Assembly: GCA_028023455.1 (NCBI GenBank)
Contig: JAQFVV010012509.1
Coordinates: 2,902,311-2,966,310 of the forward strand
Length of the DNA stretch: 64,000 nt
DNA from: Epiperipatus broadwayi
Taxonomy: Eukaryota; Onychophora; Udeonychophora; Euonychophora; Peripatidae
Direction: 5' to 3'
Part shown: piece by piece, positions 28,838-40,870 of the stretch
Layout of the letters: each line of letters starts with the position of its first letter
How positions within the stretch are numbered: position 1 is the stretch's first letter
Notes under the pieces: generated by a model
What the model was told of the DNA's origin: nothing
The model's database searches: none
What the model saw: the letters and a program-made list of their open reading frames with translations, nothing else
Position numbers and translations under genes: made by a program

Positions 28838-29523
28838 ATTTAAATAGAAATGAAATTACTCTGCTATGGAGATTTTAAAACTGGTGGCCACTTGAAATCC
28901 AACTACCATCAGACGATATGGTAGCCAACTGTGAAGTGTGAGAATTCTCAAAAACTGTTGCGAAGCACAAAACAGGCTATAACATTCCTGTACAATGCCA
29001 TCAAGCGGCCTGCAATGCTAATACAACTGTTGTATTAGCCATAAGTCTGGCCATGTAAACACCACCACGTATCCTGCTCCTGTTGTGAGCAACTGTCACA
29101 ATTTGAAAATCTGCGTGCCACAGTGTGTCATTTTATTTGTCTCGTATATTTTCTTGTGAAAACATGAGTTTTCTCATGAGCTTGACCAAATCGTGTTCAG
29201 TCCTATCCTTTGCCAATGTTTTGCACATTCCAAGTTGTGTAGGGAAGGGTGGGGATGCTGTGACAATTCTTAGTAAGTCAGTCTGCATGATTTAAATAGA
29301 AATGAAATTACTCTGTTATGGAGATTTCAAAAGTTGTGGCCACTTGAAATCCAATCACCCTCAGACGATACGGTAGCCAACCGTGAATTGTGTGAACTTG
29401 CATAAAGTGTCGCAAAGCATAAAACAAGCTGTAATATTTCTGCACAATGCCATAGTTTGGCTATGTAAACGGCAATTTGATGTGTTTTTTGCACATAAAC
29501 AATGCCATCAAGTGGTCTTGCCC
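28838..29523 (+). repeat. Two direct copies of a GC-richer repeat (28838-29012 and 29290-29523)
   Basis: Both copies begin ATTTAAATAGAAATGAAATT and continue through ACTTGAAATCCAA, CAGACGATAYGGTAGCCAAC and GCACAATGCCAT-like text. The spacer (29013-29289) resembles part of the 16.6-17.4 kb block, for example GTGTAGGGAAGG and CATTTTATTTGTCTC. The arrangement suggests a tandem or partially duplicated non-autonomous element. No protein is recognised. Confidence 0.6.
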
Positions 29524-29973
29524 AGCCATCAGATGAGTACCAAAAAATCTTTATTGAAAATCTAAGTTTTATAATTTATATTATTATTCTAATTATTGAC
29601 TTTATGAAATTTTATGAAATTTATATAATTAAAAGTAACATTTATTATTTAAATAATTGACAAATTGACTACTGTACCAGGAAGTAAACTTCTTTATTAT
29701 TAAATAAATGTGTGCACCCATGTATTAATATATATCTCACTCCCCATTTATTTTATCATTAATTAAATAATTTTAAAACAACAAATAAGTAGCAATTTCA
29801 AATTTATTATTAATAATTATAAGAAATATTGATTTTAATCTTTATAATTACTGATTAAAAGTAGTTTATAATATTTTAACCATTATTTATTTTTTATTTT
29901 AAAATAAATAATTTATAAAATAATTTATAGCTCAAAATTATAACTTATATAAAATATAACTATCTAAAGAAAG

Positions 29974-30547
29974 TGTTATAGTCCTCCTCTCAGAAGTGAA
30001 CTATTCCAGATTCCACCTTATCTGATCGGATTAACTATTGTTTGCCACAGGCCAATAGGCTGATGTATAGCTAAACACATAGCCAATGATTAGTACAGGC
30101 CAATAAGCAACGATGCTTGTTGAATCCGAATGTTTACATTATGGTCAGGGATTTGGCTGTGAATAGTCAGCCTTGTGGGAGAAAAGGGGGAGAACGTCTA
30201 TCTACTGCATTCTTTCAGGGAAGCTCTGCTAACCTGAACAGCAATAAGCATTCCCATGATAGCAATACACTATTGTCTATGCAGCTAGGCAAGTCCCATA
30301 GGGACCAGACACTGCTACGGCTTGTACAGCCGGAAGAGTCATACCCCCTACCCGTGAGGCAAGCTATTAGCTGTAGTTGGAAGCAGTAGGCAGAACCCAC
30401 AGTTTACGTAAATCTATAATATTCAGGAATGTATACATTCTCTTGTATTTTATATATTTGTATATAATAAAGATTATATTAATTGTAACTCGGGTGTTTG
30501 TATTATTTTTCTGTAAGTTGGGTCTGTGATCCAGACCAAACACAACA
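29974..30547 (+). repeat. Solo LTR, copy 1 (574 bp, TSD GAAAG)
   Basis: The sequence runs from TGTTATAGTCC to CCAGACCAAACACAACA (TG...CA ends) and is flanked by the perfect 5-bp duplication GAAAG at 29969-29973 and 30548-30552. A polyadenylation signal AATAAA lies at 30466-30471. It aligns along most of its length with 44507-45138. No internal retroelement sequence adjoins it, so it is a solo LTR left by recombination. A TATA-like box corresponding to the second copy is mutated here. Confidence 0.9.
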
Positions 30548-31243
30548 GAAAGTTAATTCAACTCTAGCACTAAAGAAACAATGTATTTAAGTTCTTCTAC
30601 AAATTAATTAATAGGTTTCTTATCAGTTATTTCATAAAATTTAAAATGTTTATTAAAATGGAGTATTAACAACAGCCATTCAATTATGTATTATTAAGAA
30701 CAGCCATTCAGTTATGTATCAAATAGAACAGGCACAATATATATATATAATTGTGTAGAGTGCTGAAAGACAGAAAAATGGCTACTGACAGAAAAGAGGA
30801 AATGGCTGCTTGAATATCGTAAAGTATGTGAATTTTAATGGTTTTTTTTTGTTTGTTTATGTTTTTTTTAGATAATATATAATTGCAGTTATGAAATGAT
30901 ACATTATAATTTACAATTCCACTGTATTTGTTTAAATTTTCATCTGGATTTTCCAAATTCAATTAAACCTCATATTAAACTGCGGATCACTGGAAACAGT
31001 GTAGAGAAAACAATAATAAAAAAATAGCATTAAAAATAATATAATATAATCTTGTGATTTTCAATGCAAATAAAAAAAAAGACGAACCTGAATGTCAATT
31101 AAAAGTAATATTGGATAATAATATAATTTTTCATTTAACTCATTTAATTATCTTCTCTAAAGAAGTATTACCCTCCCCCCTCCTTTCCACTCCCTATCTT
31201 GGTTTTGTTTATAAGAAATATTAATTTATATTTTTGTTTTCAG

Positions 31244-31313
31244 GAATGAAGGCAGACCAACTTTTCATCTGTTTTCTTATATTGATGCAGACAACTATTC
31301 TCAAGCTGATGAG
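31244..31313 (+). CDS. Host gene, visible exon C
   Basis: A 70-nt exon between a TTGTTTTCAG acceptor and a GAG|GTATAG donor. The first G completes the AAG codon started in exon B; 23 codons follow and the exon ends in phase 0, as exon D requires. It encodes NEGRPTFHLFSYIDADNYSQ and then ADE. The last 31 coding bases plus the first 13 intron bases are repeated 1.3 kb downstream (32624-32667). Function unknown. Confidence 0.78.
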
Positions 31314-32246
31314 GTATAGGCTAAATAGTTTTTATATTATGCTATTTTTGATACACATATGTTAATTTTATTTATATTTTCTTATTAGATATATAAAGAT
31401 ACATATTATACATTAGTTAATTATTTTTGCAGCGATATATAGCTAACTTATAAAAAATCAAAGAGCTTTATTAATTCTATTTTTTTTTTTTAATTCTGAT
31501 TTTTTTTAAATAAACATATTGATTTGATTTTATTTAATCTGATTCATATATTTTTTATTTAATTAAGATCATAAAATTTATTTGATGCATATTATAATAA
31601 ACTAACTTACATTGCCTCACATACTGAGATATTGAAAAAATAACAAATTGTCGAAATGAATAAAGATTGCTTTTTTTTTCTTTAGGATTTTATATCTGTC
31701 TTTTTTATTTTTTTTATGTTTATTTTTGCCTGTAATATATATTTGTTAATTTAAATTTTTATTTTATGTATATATTATTATTGAATTTTATAGTAAATTT
31801 TAAAATATTTTATAAATTCTTTGATTCAGTAATTTTTTTCAGCAACTTAAATAATTATACTTTGAGATTTATTGTATATATTATAGGATTTATTTATTTT
31901 AGAAAATTATATATAAACTCAGTAAAAATAAATGTTGATTTATTTATATTTTTAAAAAAAAATTATAAATATAAATTCTAAATGATATTTCTGCTTTTAT
32001 TTCTGAATTTTTTCTTTTTTTAAAAGTCAATTGCAATTTTAAATCCATATCAATTATAATTTAATTTTGATTATTCCATATGTTTTGATCATGTTATGTG
32101 ATCTTTTTTAAGGATGGTATATATATATCATGCTTGTAATTTTACATGTATGTATGTATATTCTGTATATATTATGATTAGGAATAGGAAAAAAAAATCA
32201 AACCATTAACAATATATACAAATGTACAAATGAAATATATAAATAG

Positions 32247-32563
32247 CATTTTTTGAAAATTATTTAAAAATTTTTTGTAATCATTTTGGAAATGATAAAA
32301 TCCCCAAAATTGAAAAGTATTAAAAATATTAAAGATATTAGAAAATTAGTAAACTAAATGTAAACATTTTATTTTTTATGGCATTAAAATTAAAAATATG
32401 TGTATGCAGTGGCATAAAATTTTGCTTTTTTTAATTATTTAATTTTCTAATATTTTTGAATTATATTTTTAATATTTCAATTTTAAAAATTTTAGAGACT
32501 TTAGAAAATTTTTTATAATGATTAGAAAAGAATTTAAAATAATTTTTTCAAAAATGTTTTAGC
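32247..32563. repeat. Inverted repeat (foldback) of about 110-bp arms
   Basis: The arm 32247-32355 is matched, with scattered differences, by the reverse complement of 32431-32563. Shared pieces include TTAGAAAATT, AATTTTTTA and AATCATT in mirrored order. The loop is about 75 bp. The AT content is extreme, so part of the pairing could be compositional, but the order of blocks supports a MITE-like or snapback origin. Confidence 0.5.
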
Positions 32564-32623
32564 TGTTCATTGCACGTACATTCTACCCATTAGTGGTAGC
32601 TTAGTGTACATACCAAACTCTAC

Positions 32624-32667
32624 TGATACAGACAACTATTCTCAAGCTGATGAGGTATAGGCTAAAT
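32624..32667 (+). pseudogene. Partial duplicate of exon C with its splice donor
   Basis: Of 44 bp, 43 match 31283-31326: the 3' part of exon C, its GTATAG donor and the first intron bases. The single change is GATGCA to GATACA. The upstream part of the exon and the original acceptor are absent. An upstream TTAG at about 32600-32603 would not give the phase needed to join exons B and D, so I regard it as a non-functional fragment. Confidence 0.8.
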
Positions 32668-33242
32668 TTTAAAAAAAAAACTTATTTGTTTGAAAAATAA
32701 AAGTAATACTATTTATTTAGAGAATGAATATGAAATTAATATATTTTTATAACAAACTATAATTGAAACACAAATTATATGTTAAAAATTATGAAAATAT
32801 GAAAATAAATCATTTAGAAAATGTTTTGTAAAGAAAATATGAAGATGTTTGAAATCATAAAAATAAAATTATTTATTTAGGAGCAAAAATGAATGTATAT
32901 AGTTTCATAAAAATATGAAAATTAAATAATTTTATTTTGAGAACAAATGTAAGTATATGTGAAAAACATTATCTGCAAAAAGTGTTGCAAAATATAATGA
33001 GAAAAGCAGTAAACAGGTCTTGATTTATGTCATATCAAGAAATTTTCATATGTTGTCTAAATGTAATTGTAAAAATTTACAAGAAGTTTTTTTTTTTTAA
33101 AAAAAAAAATTGTGCTCTTGGCTTCAAACTGAGAACTTTCTTGGCTTCCTTTCTTCCCATAACATCAGAACAGCTTTCCAGAGCCATACCACCCTACGAG
33201 GAATTCTAACATCTACAAAACCTAAACTTGAAATGATGAAAA

Positions 33243-33530
33243 GAAAAAAATTGCATCTATGAAATACTATGTGAATGTGGAAGAACATATATTGGTGAGA
33301 CCAGTCGTTTCATTGAAAAGCGCTTGCAAGAACACAAATTGATGATTAGAAGAGAGAAAACGGATGTGTCTAAGGTAGCAGAACATGTATATGCCAATGA
33401 ACATATGTTCAATTGGGAAAATACAAATATATTGGATAGAGAAAAAAGGTACAAAGAAGAAAATTTAAATAAACTGTTCACATTACAATGCAAAAAATCC
33501 CATAAGCAAACCCAGTGTGACTATACATAA
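33243..33530 (+). mobile_element. Penelope-like element fragment: GIY-YIG endonuclease
   Basis: The open frame reads CIYEILCECGRTYIGETSR at its start, the GIY...YIG core with its Cys-x-Cys pair, then RLQEHKLMIRREK, an HVYANEHMFNWENTNILDRE segment (the usual HxxNW/DxAxI region) and a stop at 33530. The order and spacing fit the C-terminal endonuclease of Penelope-like retroelements, which cuts DNA for insertion. The reverse transcriptase is missing; poorly conserved text at 33110-33240 may be the RT-to-endonuclease linker. The key Y, Y, R and E residues are kept, so decay is recent or slow. Confidence 0.85.
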
Positions 33531-33629
33531 TGTATCGAAACCACTAATCAACTTTGCTCTTAGGAAAAAGTGGAGAAATGAGGAGGAACCTCATAGGTAA
33601 GTATATGAAATTATTACAGACTGTTGCCT

Positions 33630-33760
33630 TTGGCAGAGTAACTCGGTTGGCTAGAGCGTTACCTTAAAATTCAAAACTCAAGAATCTAAGGGCCCAGATT
33701 CAAATCCCATGCTAGTACTGTCACTGGTCAGGCCAGCAACACCTAAAGAAGAGGGGAGAC
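33630..33760 (+). repeat. tRNA-derived SINE head
   Basis: An A-box TAACTCGGTTGGCTAGAGCG at 33639-33658 and a B-box CAGATTCAAATCCC at 33695-33708 have tRNA-like spacing. The text between them cannot form proper anticodon and acceptor stems, so it is a SINE and not a tRNA gene. The body downstream, to about 33760, is of unknown type. Confidence 0.65.
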
Positions 33761-33829
33761 TAATACCTCTTAAAACATTGTGCATATACTAACCTGTTTG
33801 AAGTGCTATTACTAACAGATGAATGTATT

Positions 33830-34090
33830 TGGAATATTGGTGCTAGTCTTATAGACAAGACGCTACTTGATGGCGCCGTTTACGTGCTAAAGCACATAAA
33901 AATGCTGTTTCCACGGCTGATACGTTCAAACCCGCGTTTTCTGTAATACAACTTCTTTGTTGTGCTACAGATTGCAGGCCTCTATGTCGCATTGCAGTAC
34001 AGCATGTATGTCGCATCACAGCAAATAAATTTGGCGAATTCGCACAGTTTATACAATTGTTACGGCTTGGTGAGAGGGTGTGTGTATTTG
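33830..34090. repeat. GC-richer dispersed repeat fragment
   Basis: It contains CTTGATGGCGCCGTTTACG and AAAGCACATAAAAATGC, which echo in part 28050-28095 and the reverse complement of the 17300-17380 end. It is probably a distant or truncated member of the 16.6/28.8 kb family. No ORF. Confidence 0.35.
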
Positions 34091-34624
34091 AATTGGATGG
34101 AAACTTTGTTTTGATTGATTTTTTTTTTAAAGTATTGAAATGTTCAGATTTTCTAAAGTAATAATTATCCGACTCTTTACACTGTACTGCATTGAAGTTT
34201 TAAGTGGTAAAATGTTGACAAGATATATGTGTAAAGTGAGTTGGAATTAGGTAATGCGTCAAGTACCGTACTGTTCGTAACATTCCACAAGACAAACATT
34301 ATTCTACCATGTGTTTATTTTTGAAGTGAAAAATAGCGGTAACACAAAAATATCCAGTAAGAAAAATATAATTCTACCCTCTTTTTTTAAATTTCATAAA
34401 AAGCATATATTATAAACATGGTTGATAAGTAAAGAAGACATTATATATATATATTTGTTGTTGTTTAAAAAACTTTTACTTTCTTTCTTTTCTCCAACTA
34501 CTATTATACTTTGTTGAATATATTTTACGTTTGTTGTTATCATTTATTTTATATATGTTAATAAAAAAAAATATTTACAAAAATACGATTTTGATATTTT
34601 TTATTTTAGCATTACAAACAACAG

Positions 34625-34670
34625 AACCCTAAAACTAACCCTAACCCTAAAACCTAAACCTAACCCTAAC
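34625..34670. repeat. Interstitial telomere-type repeat (CCCTAA)n
   Basis: About 46 bp of perfect and near-perfect CCCTAA units, with AAACTAACC and AAACCTAAACC variants. It reads as TTAGGG on the minus strand, the ancestral metazoan telomere unit. It lies within an intron, far from any visible chromosome end. Confidence 0.85.
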
Positions 34671-34875
34671 AACTTTTACTTTTTGTTGTCATTCTATTTG
34701 AAGTCCGATCCATGCTTCAATATTTAAAAGCTATTAACACACACATTGAAAAATGTAAATGTAATATATATTTATAATAATAGATATCTTAATATTTTTT
34801 TATGTCAGTCTTTAGTACTTCTTATTATTAGACTATATATTGGTTTGTTGATTACTACTAAGGTGGAGTCAGTAG

Positions 34876-35231
34876 TTAAAACAGACAAAACTCTCCATAA
34901 AGTAGTGCCACTCAGTACAAGCCAGAGTAATTAATGGATGCCAGAAAGCTTGCGCATAAAATCCCTATCTAATGCTTATTCATCCAATATTCCCAGACTA
35001 GTTTCTAGCTTGTGGCTTTCGTCAGATCCAAGACTCCTCATTGACGAAAGCCATAAGTTAGAAACTAGTCTGGGGATATTGAATGAGTAGGCACTAGATA
35101 GGGATTTTATGTGCAAGCTTTCTGGCCTCCATTGATTACTCTGGTTTGCACTGAGTGGCCTTACTGTATGAGGAGTTTTGCCTATTTTAATAACAGTTAT
35201 GAACAAGCATAAGAAAGGGTGATCATGTGAT
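34876..35231. mobile_element. Hammerhead-repeat head-to-head palindrome (copy 2)
   Basis: The left arm 34876-35024 is matched by the reverse complement of 35041-35190 (about 150 bp, high identity) around a 16-bp centre. Each arm is the 3' half of the hammerhead family, so one core lies on each strand. On minus, CTGACGA (35019-35025), GAAA and GTC remain, but the stem I partner is lost. On plus, the box is TTGACGA (first C lost). A tail to about 35231 ends GATCATGTGA. I find no clear TSD. The RNA would fold as a long hairpin. Confidence 0.75.
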
Positions 35232-35540
35232 ATATTCTAAATAGTATACAAAATATTCTTTCTTTTTGTAAATCCAATCTTTTAAGTTTACAGGATGTTA
35301 TATGATGTTTTTCCTTCCATAACTATGCTCCTATATTAGTACTTTTGCTGAATTTTATTTTTTATTAGTTTCATTCTCTTCACAATTAGGCTCTATATTC
35401 AACACTCCACTGATTATATTTCCAGATAATAGTCAGAAATTTAATTAAGGTAAGAAATTAATCCATATTATATGATTCACATACAATGATTAATTATTAT
35501 AAAGACAAATGAAAATTGTAATGATAATTTAAGTTCTCAT

Positions 35541-35615
35541 GCAGGCTTAGCTTGGTTCAATTGATAAATATGACACTAGAATTTCTGAGAAGTGAATTGA
35601 TTTCAACCAAATGGT
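35541..35615 (+). repeat. Degenerate tRNA-like SINE head
   Basis: TTAGCTTGGTTCAATTGATAA resembles an A-box region (positions from about 35548), and TGAATTGATTTCAACC about 35 bp later resembles a B-box. The element is heavily decayed. Confidence 0.35.
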
Positions 35616-38600
35616 GTTGTTTTTAGCTCTTCATATATCTACAGTCCTGCCACATAATAATGTGTTGCCTAAAATTAAAAGCAATGTTACATGTTTTTTA
35701 AAATATATATTGATTTATTTATTGATGAAGCAAAAAGAAAAAATAATTTAAGTGTAAAATAGACTATTCTTTTTTTAATAACTTTAAATTTATAACATTT
35801 TAATTTATAAGTTGAACCAGTTTTTACGTAAATTAATTCTTAAAAGCTAATTAATTATTTTACAATAAAAAAAAACATCATTTGATAGTGCCCATTTTGA
35901 CCTATATACCAATTTCAATAAAATCTGATTAGACATGACATGGATTTGAAATATTTTCTAGGAATAAATAAAGAATAAAATTTTATTATTTAATGAAGAA
36001 TTGCAGTCCATTTAAATCCAACATGATTTTCTTATTGATTTTCTATCATTATAATTAATAAATCTAATAATTGTTACACTTTTATATTTTAATCTAAAAT
36101 ATTTAGTCTACCTATAAAAATTTAGGACTTCTGAATTACATGGCTTAGGTTTGAGAATTCTTTATATCTTTATGTATAGATGCACATACATATTTAAATA
36201 ACATATAATAATATTACAACACCACATTTCTTAACTTTGGATCATTATTCAACATTAGTAATAACTTCAGGTCAGGGCATTCTTTCTGCTGCTTTTATTT
36301 AATAAATATAGTTGATTATTAATCTTTTAATATTATACCAAAAACTTTACATGCTCAATCTTTTTAATACATAGTATTTTTTTTTTTGTTCTGCGACTTT
36401 ATTAATCCAATTTCCATGCTCTTTTCCGATTTGGTTACTATATAACTTAGCCTTTCTACATTTTCTCTAAATAATGACTTATATACACTTTAATATACAT
36501 ATACATAGGTATATGGGGTGATTTTGTGATAAACTCAGAAGCACAACAATTTTAAAGATTAACTTTTAAGTTAGTAAATTTAGAATGATATCATTATATT
36601 ATATTGCAACAATCCGACTGCCTTTAACAATTTAATTCATATTTACTCTGTTATTTTTTTATACATTATTTTTATTATTTACCTACAAACTTATTTACTA
36701 ACATTTTACCTTATGTGAATATTTTTTTTATTCTTTAATACCCACGGCAATGGATAGTACATTCAAGCAAAAAAGTAGAATACCATTGATAGATTAATCA
36801 TCAATGATATCTATGGCTAGATCGAGGCTACACAAACGCACAGCTTGACCATATTTCCTGGCCATAGCACCCCTCAACTGTGGAACAACACCCTACATCC
36901 AAATAATTTTATTTGTTTTGAAAACGAAATCTCAGGCAACATCCAGCCAGATACGTTATATATGGCTGACATGTTCACACTACAGGTACATGAATCCAAT
37001 GCTTTAAATATCCCAAGCTAACTCCTACTCTTTATCAGGGGGTCTGGCGCATTTTACTTAGCACATACAAATATTTATACCCTTAAATTAATGGTGACGC
37101 AATGAAAAGAGAGAGCATAGACCAAATAACAATTAAAAAAGAATTATTATTTATTCAAGCACATACATATTTAATATAATAAAACTTTACATAAAGAAAA
37201 TGTAAACAATTACATTAAGGCTAAATTTTATAATTGTCTTTCATTAAAGTTCTTGTCATTTAAAATAAATAACATGTCTAGACAGTTTATTGAAAATATA
37301 TTTACCTAGGTTTTCAGTAGTGTTAATTTCTAACTGGTTGGCATTTTGATCTCCATCAATGACTTCATGCTTTCCTTTCATTCTTCAACTCAACAATGGG
37401 AGGGGGACGACGACTTTGCAGCAGCATCTATTTCACGATTTAGACATTGGTTCCAGGTGATAACAGTTGATGAAGATGAGATCTCGAGGCATGAAGCCTA
37501 GTCAAACACTCCTATAGTTTTCTAACAATGCATGTTGCTAATTCTGCATTGATATTGTCCACAGCAGTAATGACTGGCTAATTGAGTCATATTACTTTTA
37601 AAGGTCTTTTTACTCTAAATGAAATGGATCTTATCCAATTAGTCGACTTTGAAACTTTTGAATATTTGATATAATAGACAGATACTATCATGGCTTTATC
37701 TGATTTACTTTCTTCAACTCTTCATTATTAACAAGTATAAAGATTGATTATGTATTCATTATGGACAATTCTAAAAAAATTGGGAGATTATAGGCAACTA
37801 CTTCATTTTATTTCATCAGTGGTTGATATGAGCAGGAGCAACATGTTTTACATTGTTCCAGATTTTGATGACCGGCATACTAATAAAAGGTTTTACTTCA
37901 TCATAGCCATACTTTCAACTATAATAGGTGTTTCCATATTAGTTTGATTCAGAAACTTCTTAAACTACTAGCCAATGCAGTTCTGTCCAGTTCAAGTCTC
38001 TTATATTCTGTTAACAAAGTTTTTTAACTGGTTGAAAAGGCCATGCTTTCATTCTTCTCACTCAATTTTTTTTTTTTAACTTCTTTCCTGGCTTCTTGTC
38101 TGTGTTCTAGTTACAGCTTATTTCAAAAGAAAGGATAGAGAAAGATCCTACCTGGTGTCCATTCCTCAATTTATATTAAATTCAACTTACAATAGTGCAT
38201 CACAATTAAGATAGCCTTATTATTAGTTTCTTCTAGTTAGTTTTAACTTATTATACTTTTTTGCCTTTAATATCAAAATTAACATTTTTTTTTTTGTTTT
38301 TATAGGAAAAAAAAATACACACCCACAAAAAAACTTTTTATCTTTACTTTTTTTAATTAACATTTATTCTAAAAAAAAATTCATTAAAACCATCACCATC
38401 ATTATTAATAAAAAATTAATAAAGATAAACTCCTTTTCTCTTTAAGAATATGGTTCCAAATGATCTTTCATATATAAAAAAAATCCAATAGAATTACTTT
38501 TTTTTCCTTTTTCTGTTAAAATTTTTTTTATTTATTTACTCCAATACATTAAATGTTTCAACTTCCTCCATGTAGCCATTATCAAGGGATCTATAAATAT

Positions 38601-39320
38601 ATATAGATACATAATTGTTAAATATTTATATTTTTTAACTCATATTATAACATTTCTTTAGTCTCTTTATATAACTCTTTTCATTATATAAATGTTACTA
38701 TTATAATTATTCATCTCCCCCTATTTTTTATTTTTTAAACCAATTTTTATTACATCTTACGCAAATGTACAAAACATTTACAAACCCAGCAATATCAACA
38801 ATTTCTTACATATTACTATTTATATACTACTATAAATTACTTATAATTAAAATCATTCTTTAACAATTCTATTTAAAATTGGTTTTTTTTTGTTAATATC
38901 TAAACTTTCTTTTAACATTCTTTCCTTATATAATTTAATCTTTTCTAACATGTTTATATCAAAATTTTTATGGTTAAATTCTTTATTATGTATATAAATA
39001 TCTGAGTTCTTATCATTTAAATGCTGTTTCAATCTGGTTTAGTAAAATATATATTTTATTAAATTTGATGTATGCAATATGTATACAGTATTGATCCACA
39101 TAAAGGATTCAATATAGTTATGGAAATGTATATTGAAAATAAAACTAAAGATACTAGGATAGAAAGCAATCAATTATATGAAGTTTTAAACATATGCTGA
39201 AAGGATGTAAATGTAAAGGTCTAGATATAAGTAATTGTTTAAATGGATTGTTAGCATCATTATATATATATATATATGAATCATTTTCAACAAATATTTT
39301 TATAAATTTAAATACAAACC
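35616..39320. other. Non-coding stretch with one repeat (36745-37062)
   Basis: Apart from the inverted copy at 36745-37062, I see no gene or element I can name. A somewhat less AT-rich tract at 37350-38130 may be a very decayed retroelement; no diagnostic motif survives. Confidence 0.45.
36745..37062 (-). repeat. Dispersed repeat, copy 2 (inverted partner of 9325-9635)
   Basis: Its reverse complement shares with the 9.3-kb copy the ordered blocks for a TGTGTAGCCT-like segment, GATAATCTATCAATGGTATT-like text and a CTGGATG-like segment. It is diverged, with indels, and has no coding potential I can see. Confidence 0.65.
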
Positions 39321-39329
39321 TATATTCCA

Positions 39330-40870
39330 TGTATCTGTTTAGTAGAGGAAATAATTTAATTAGTTATGAACTTGAAAATGAAGAAGATGTTGCAATGGAT
39401 GATAGAGGTATGGACATACTGCCAGATGAAGTAAGAAAGGCAATCGCACAAATGAAGAATGGTAAGGCTATTGGATTTGATGCAGTACCTATAGAATTTT
39501 TGAGAGAAATGGGAGAATTTACTATAAAGGAAATAGTTGGACTTTGCAATTTGATATATAATAGTGGAGTTTGGCCTGAAGATTTTTTAAGAACTATAGT
39601 GATTCCAATTGCTAAAAAGAAGAAAGCTGTTAAATGTGAAGAGTATAGGACAATAAGTGTATTGTCTCATGTTTCTAAGGTGTTATTGAGGATTTTAACT
39701 CAAAGGATTTATGGGAAGGTTGACTATTATATTGCTGAAGAACAGTTTGGTTTTCGGAAAGGGAAAAGCACAAGAGATGCTATTGGTATTGTTAGGACAA
39801 TTGCAGAAAGATATATTGAAAGAGATAAAGGAATTGGTATATGTTTTGTAGATTTAGAAAAGGCATTTGATAGAGTAAGCTGGAATAAACTGATGTCTAT
39901 CTTAAGAGATAAAGGAGTATTCTGGAAAGAAAGACGATTGATATGGAATATGTATAATGGGCAAAGAATAAGAGTTAGATTTGGATGTAATGAGACGGAT
40001 GAAGTGAATATAGAAAGTGGAGTTAGGCAAGGATGTAGTATGTCACCTGTTTTGTTTAATATTTATTTAGAAGATATGATAAATAATTATTTGGATTGTG
40101 GAGGAGCAAATGTTGGAGCGAGAGTAATAAAGTGTATAAGATTTGCAGATGATATGGCTCTTATTGCTGAGGAAGAAAAGGATCTTCAGAATATGTTGAA
40201 TAAATTGGAAGAAGGATGTATGGCATATGGAATGAAGATTAATATTGAAAAGACTAAGTGTTTATGGATAGGGAGAGATGCAAAAAGACTGCAAATTGGA
40301 ATCCATGATGACATGGTGCAGCAGGTGAAGGGATTTAGATATTTGGGTTGTTGGTTGAGTGAGGATGGAAGAAGTGAAGATGAAATTAAAAGAAGAATAG
40401 CATTGGCAAAGGTGACATTTGTAAAAAGAAAGAAGATATTCTGTGGACCTATGGAAAGAGAATTAAGGAAAAGATTAATTAAATGTTATGTGTGGAGTGT
40501 ATTAATGTATGGTTGTGAGACATGGACATTGAGTAATAGAATTAAGAAACGACTGGAAGCTTTTGAGATGTGGACATGAAGAAAAATGGAAAAAATCAGT
40601 TGGGTGAATAAAATAAATGAAGAAGTTTTGAAAAGAGTTAATGAGGAAAGAAGATTGATTGAAAGTATCAAAGAGAGAAAGAGAAACTGGATTGGACATA
40701 TACTAAGAAAAGATTATAGTTTAATGAAAGATGTTTTGGAAGGAATGGTGAGTGGAAATAAAAAGAAAGGACGGAAGAGATTGACATTATTGGATGATAT
40801 ACGAGATGGAAGGGGTTATGTGGAATTGAGGAAGTGGGCAAGGAAGAGAATGGAATGGAAGAATGGATGA
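39330..40870 (+). mobile_element. 5'-truncated LINE (non-LTR retrotransposon) reverse transcriptase
   Basis: The open frame 39194-40579, and after one in-frame TGA (40577-40579) the same frame to 40870, encode a non-LTR RT. Visible in order are NGKAIGFDAVPIEFL (finger), EEQFGFRKGKSTRDAI, CFVDLEKAFDRV (motif A), GVRQGCSMSPVLFNIYLE (motif B), IRFADDMALIAEEE (motif C, FADD catalytic), INIEKTK and RYLGCWLSEDG. The C-terminal segment has YVWSVLMYGCETWTL and RNWIGHILRKD, typical of the endonuclease-RT class of animal LINEs. No upstream endonuclease domain is present, so the copy is 5'-truncated. The first about 60 codons of the ORF are not RT-like. Apart from the stop the coding sequence looks undamaged, suggesting a young insertion. 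It could belong to a jockey/RTE-like clade; I cannot resolve which. Confidence 0.9.

Noticed and set aside
33630-33760. Functional tRNA gene
   Set aside because: A and B boxes are present but acceptor and anticodon stems do not form; a SINE head explains it.
37744-37947. 67-aa plus-strand frame with hydrophobic C-terminus
   Set aside because: No splice borders or homology; the region looks like decayed repeat DNA.
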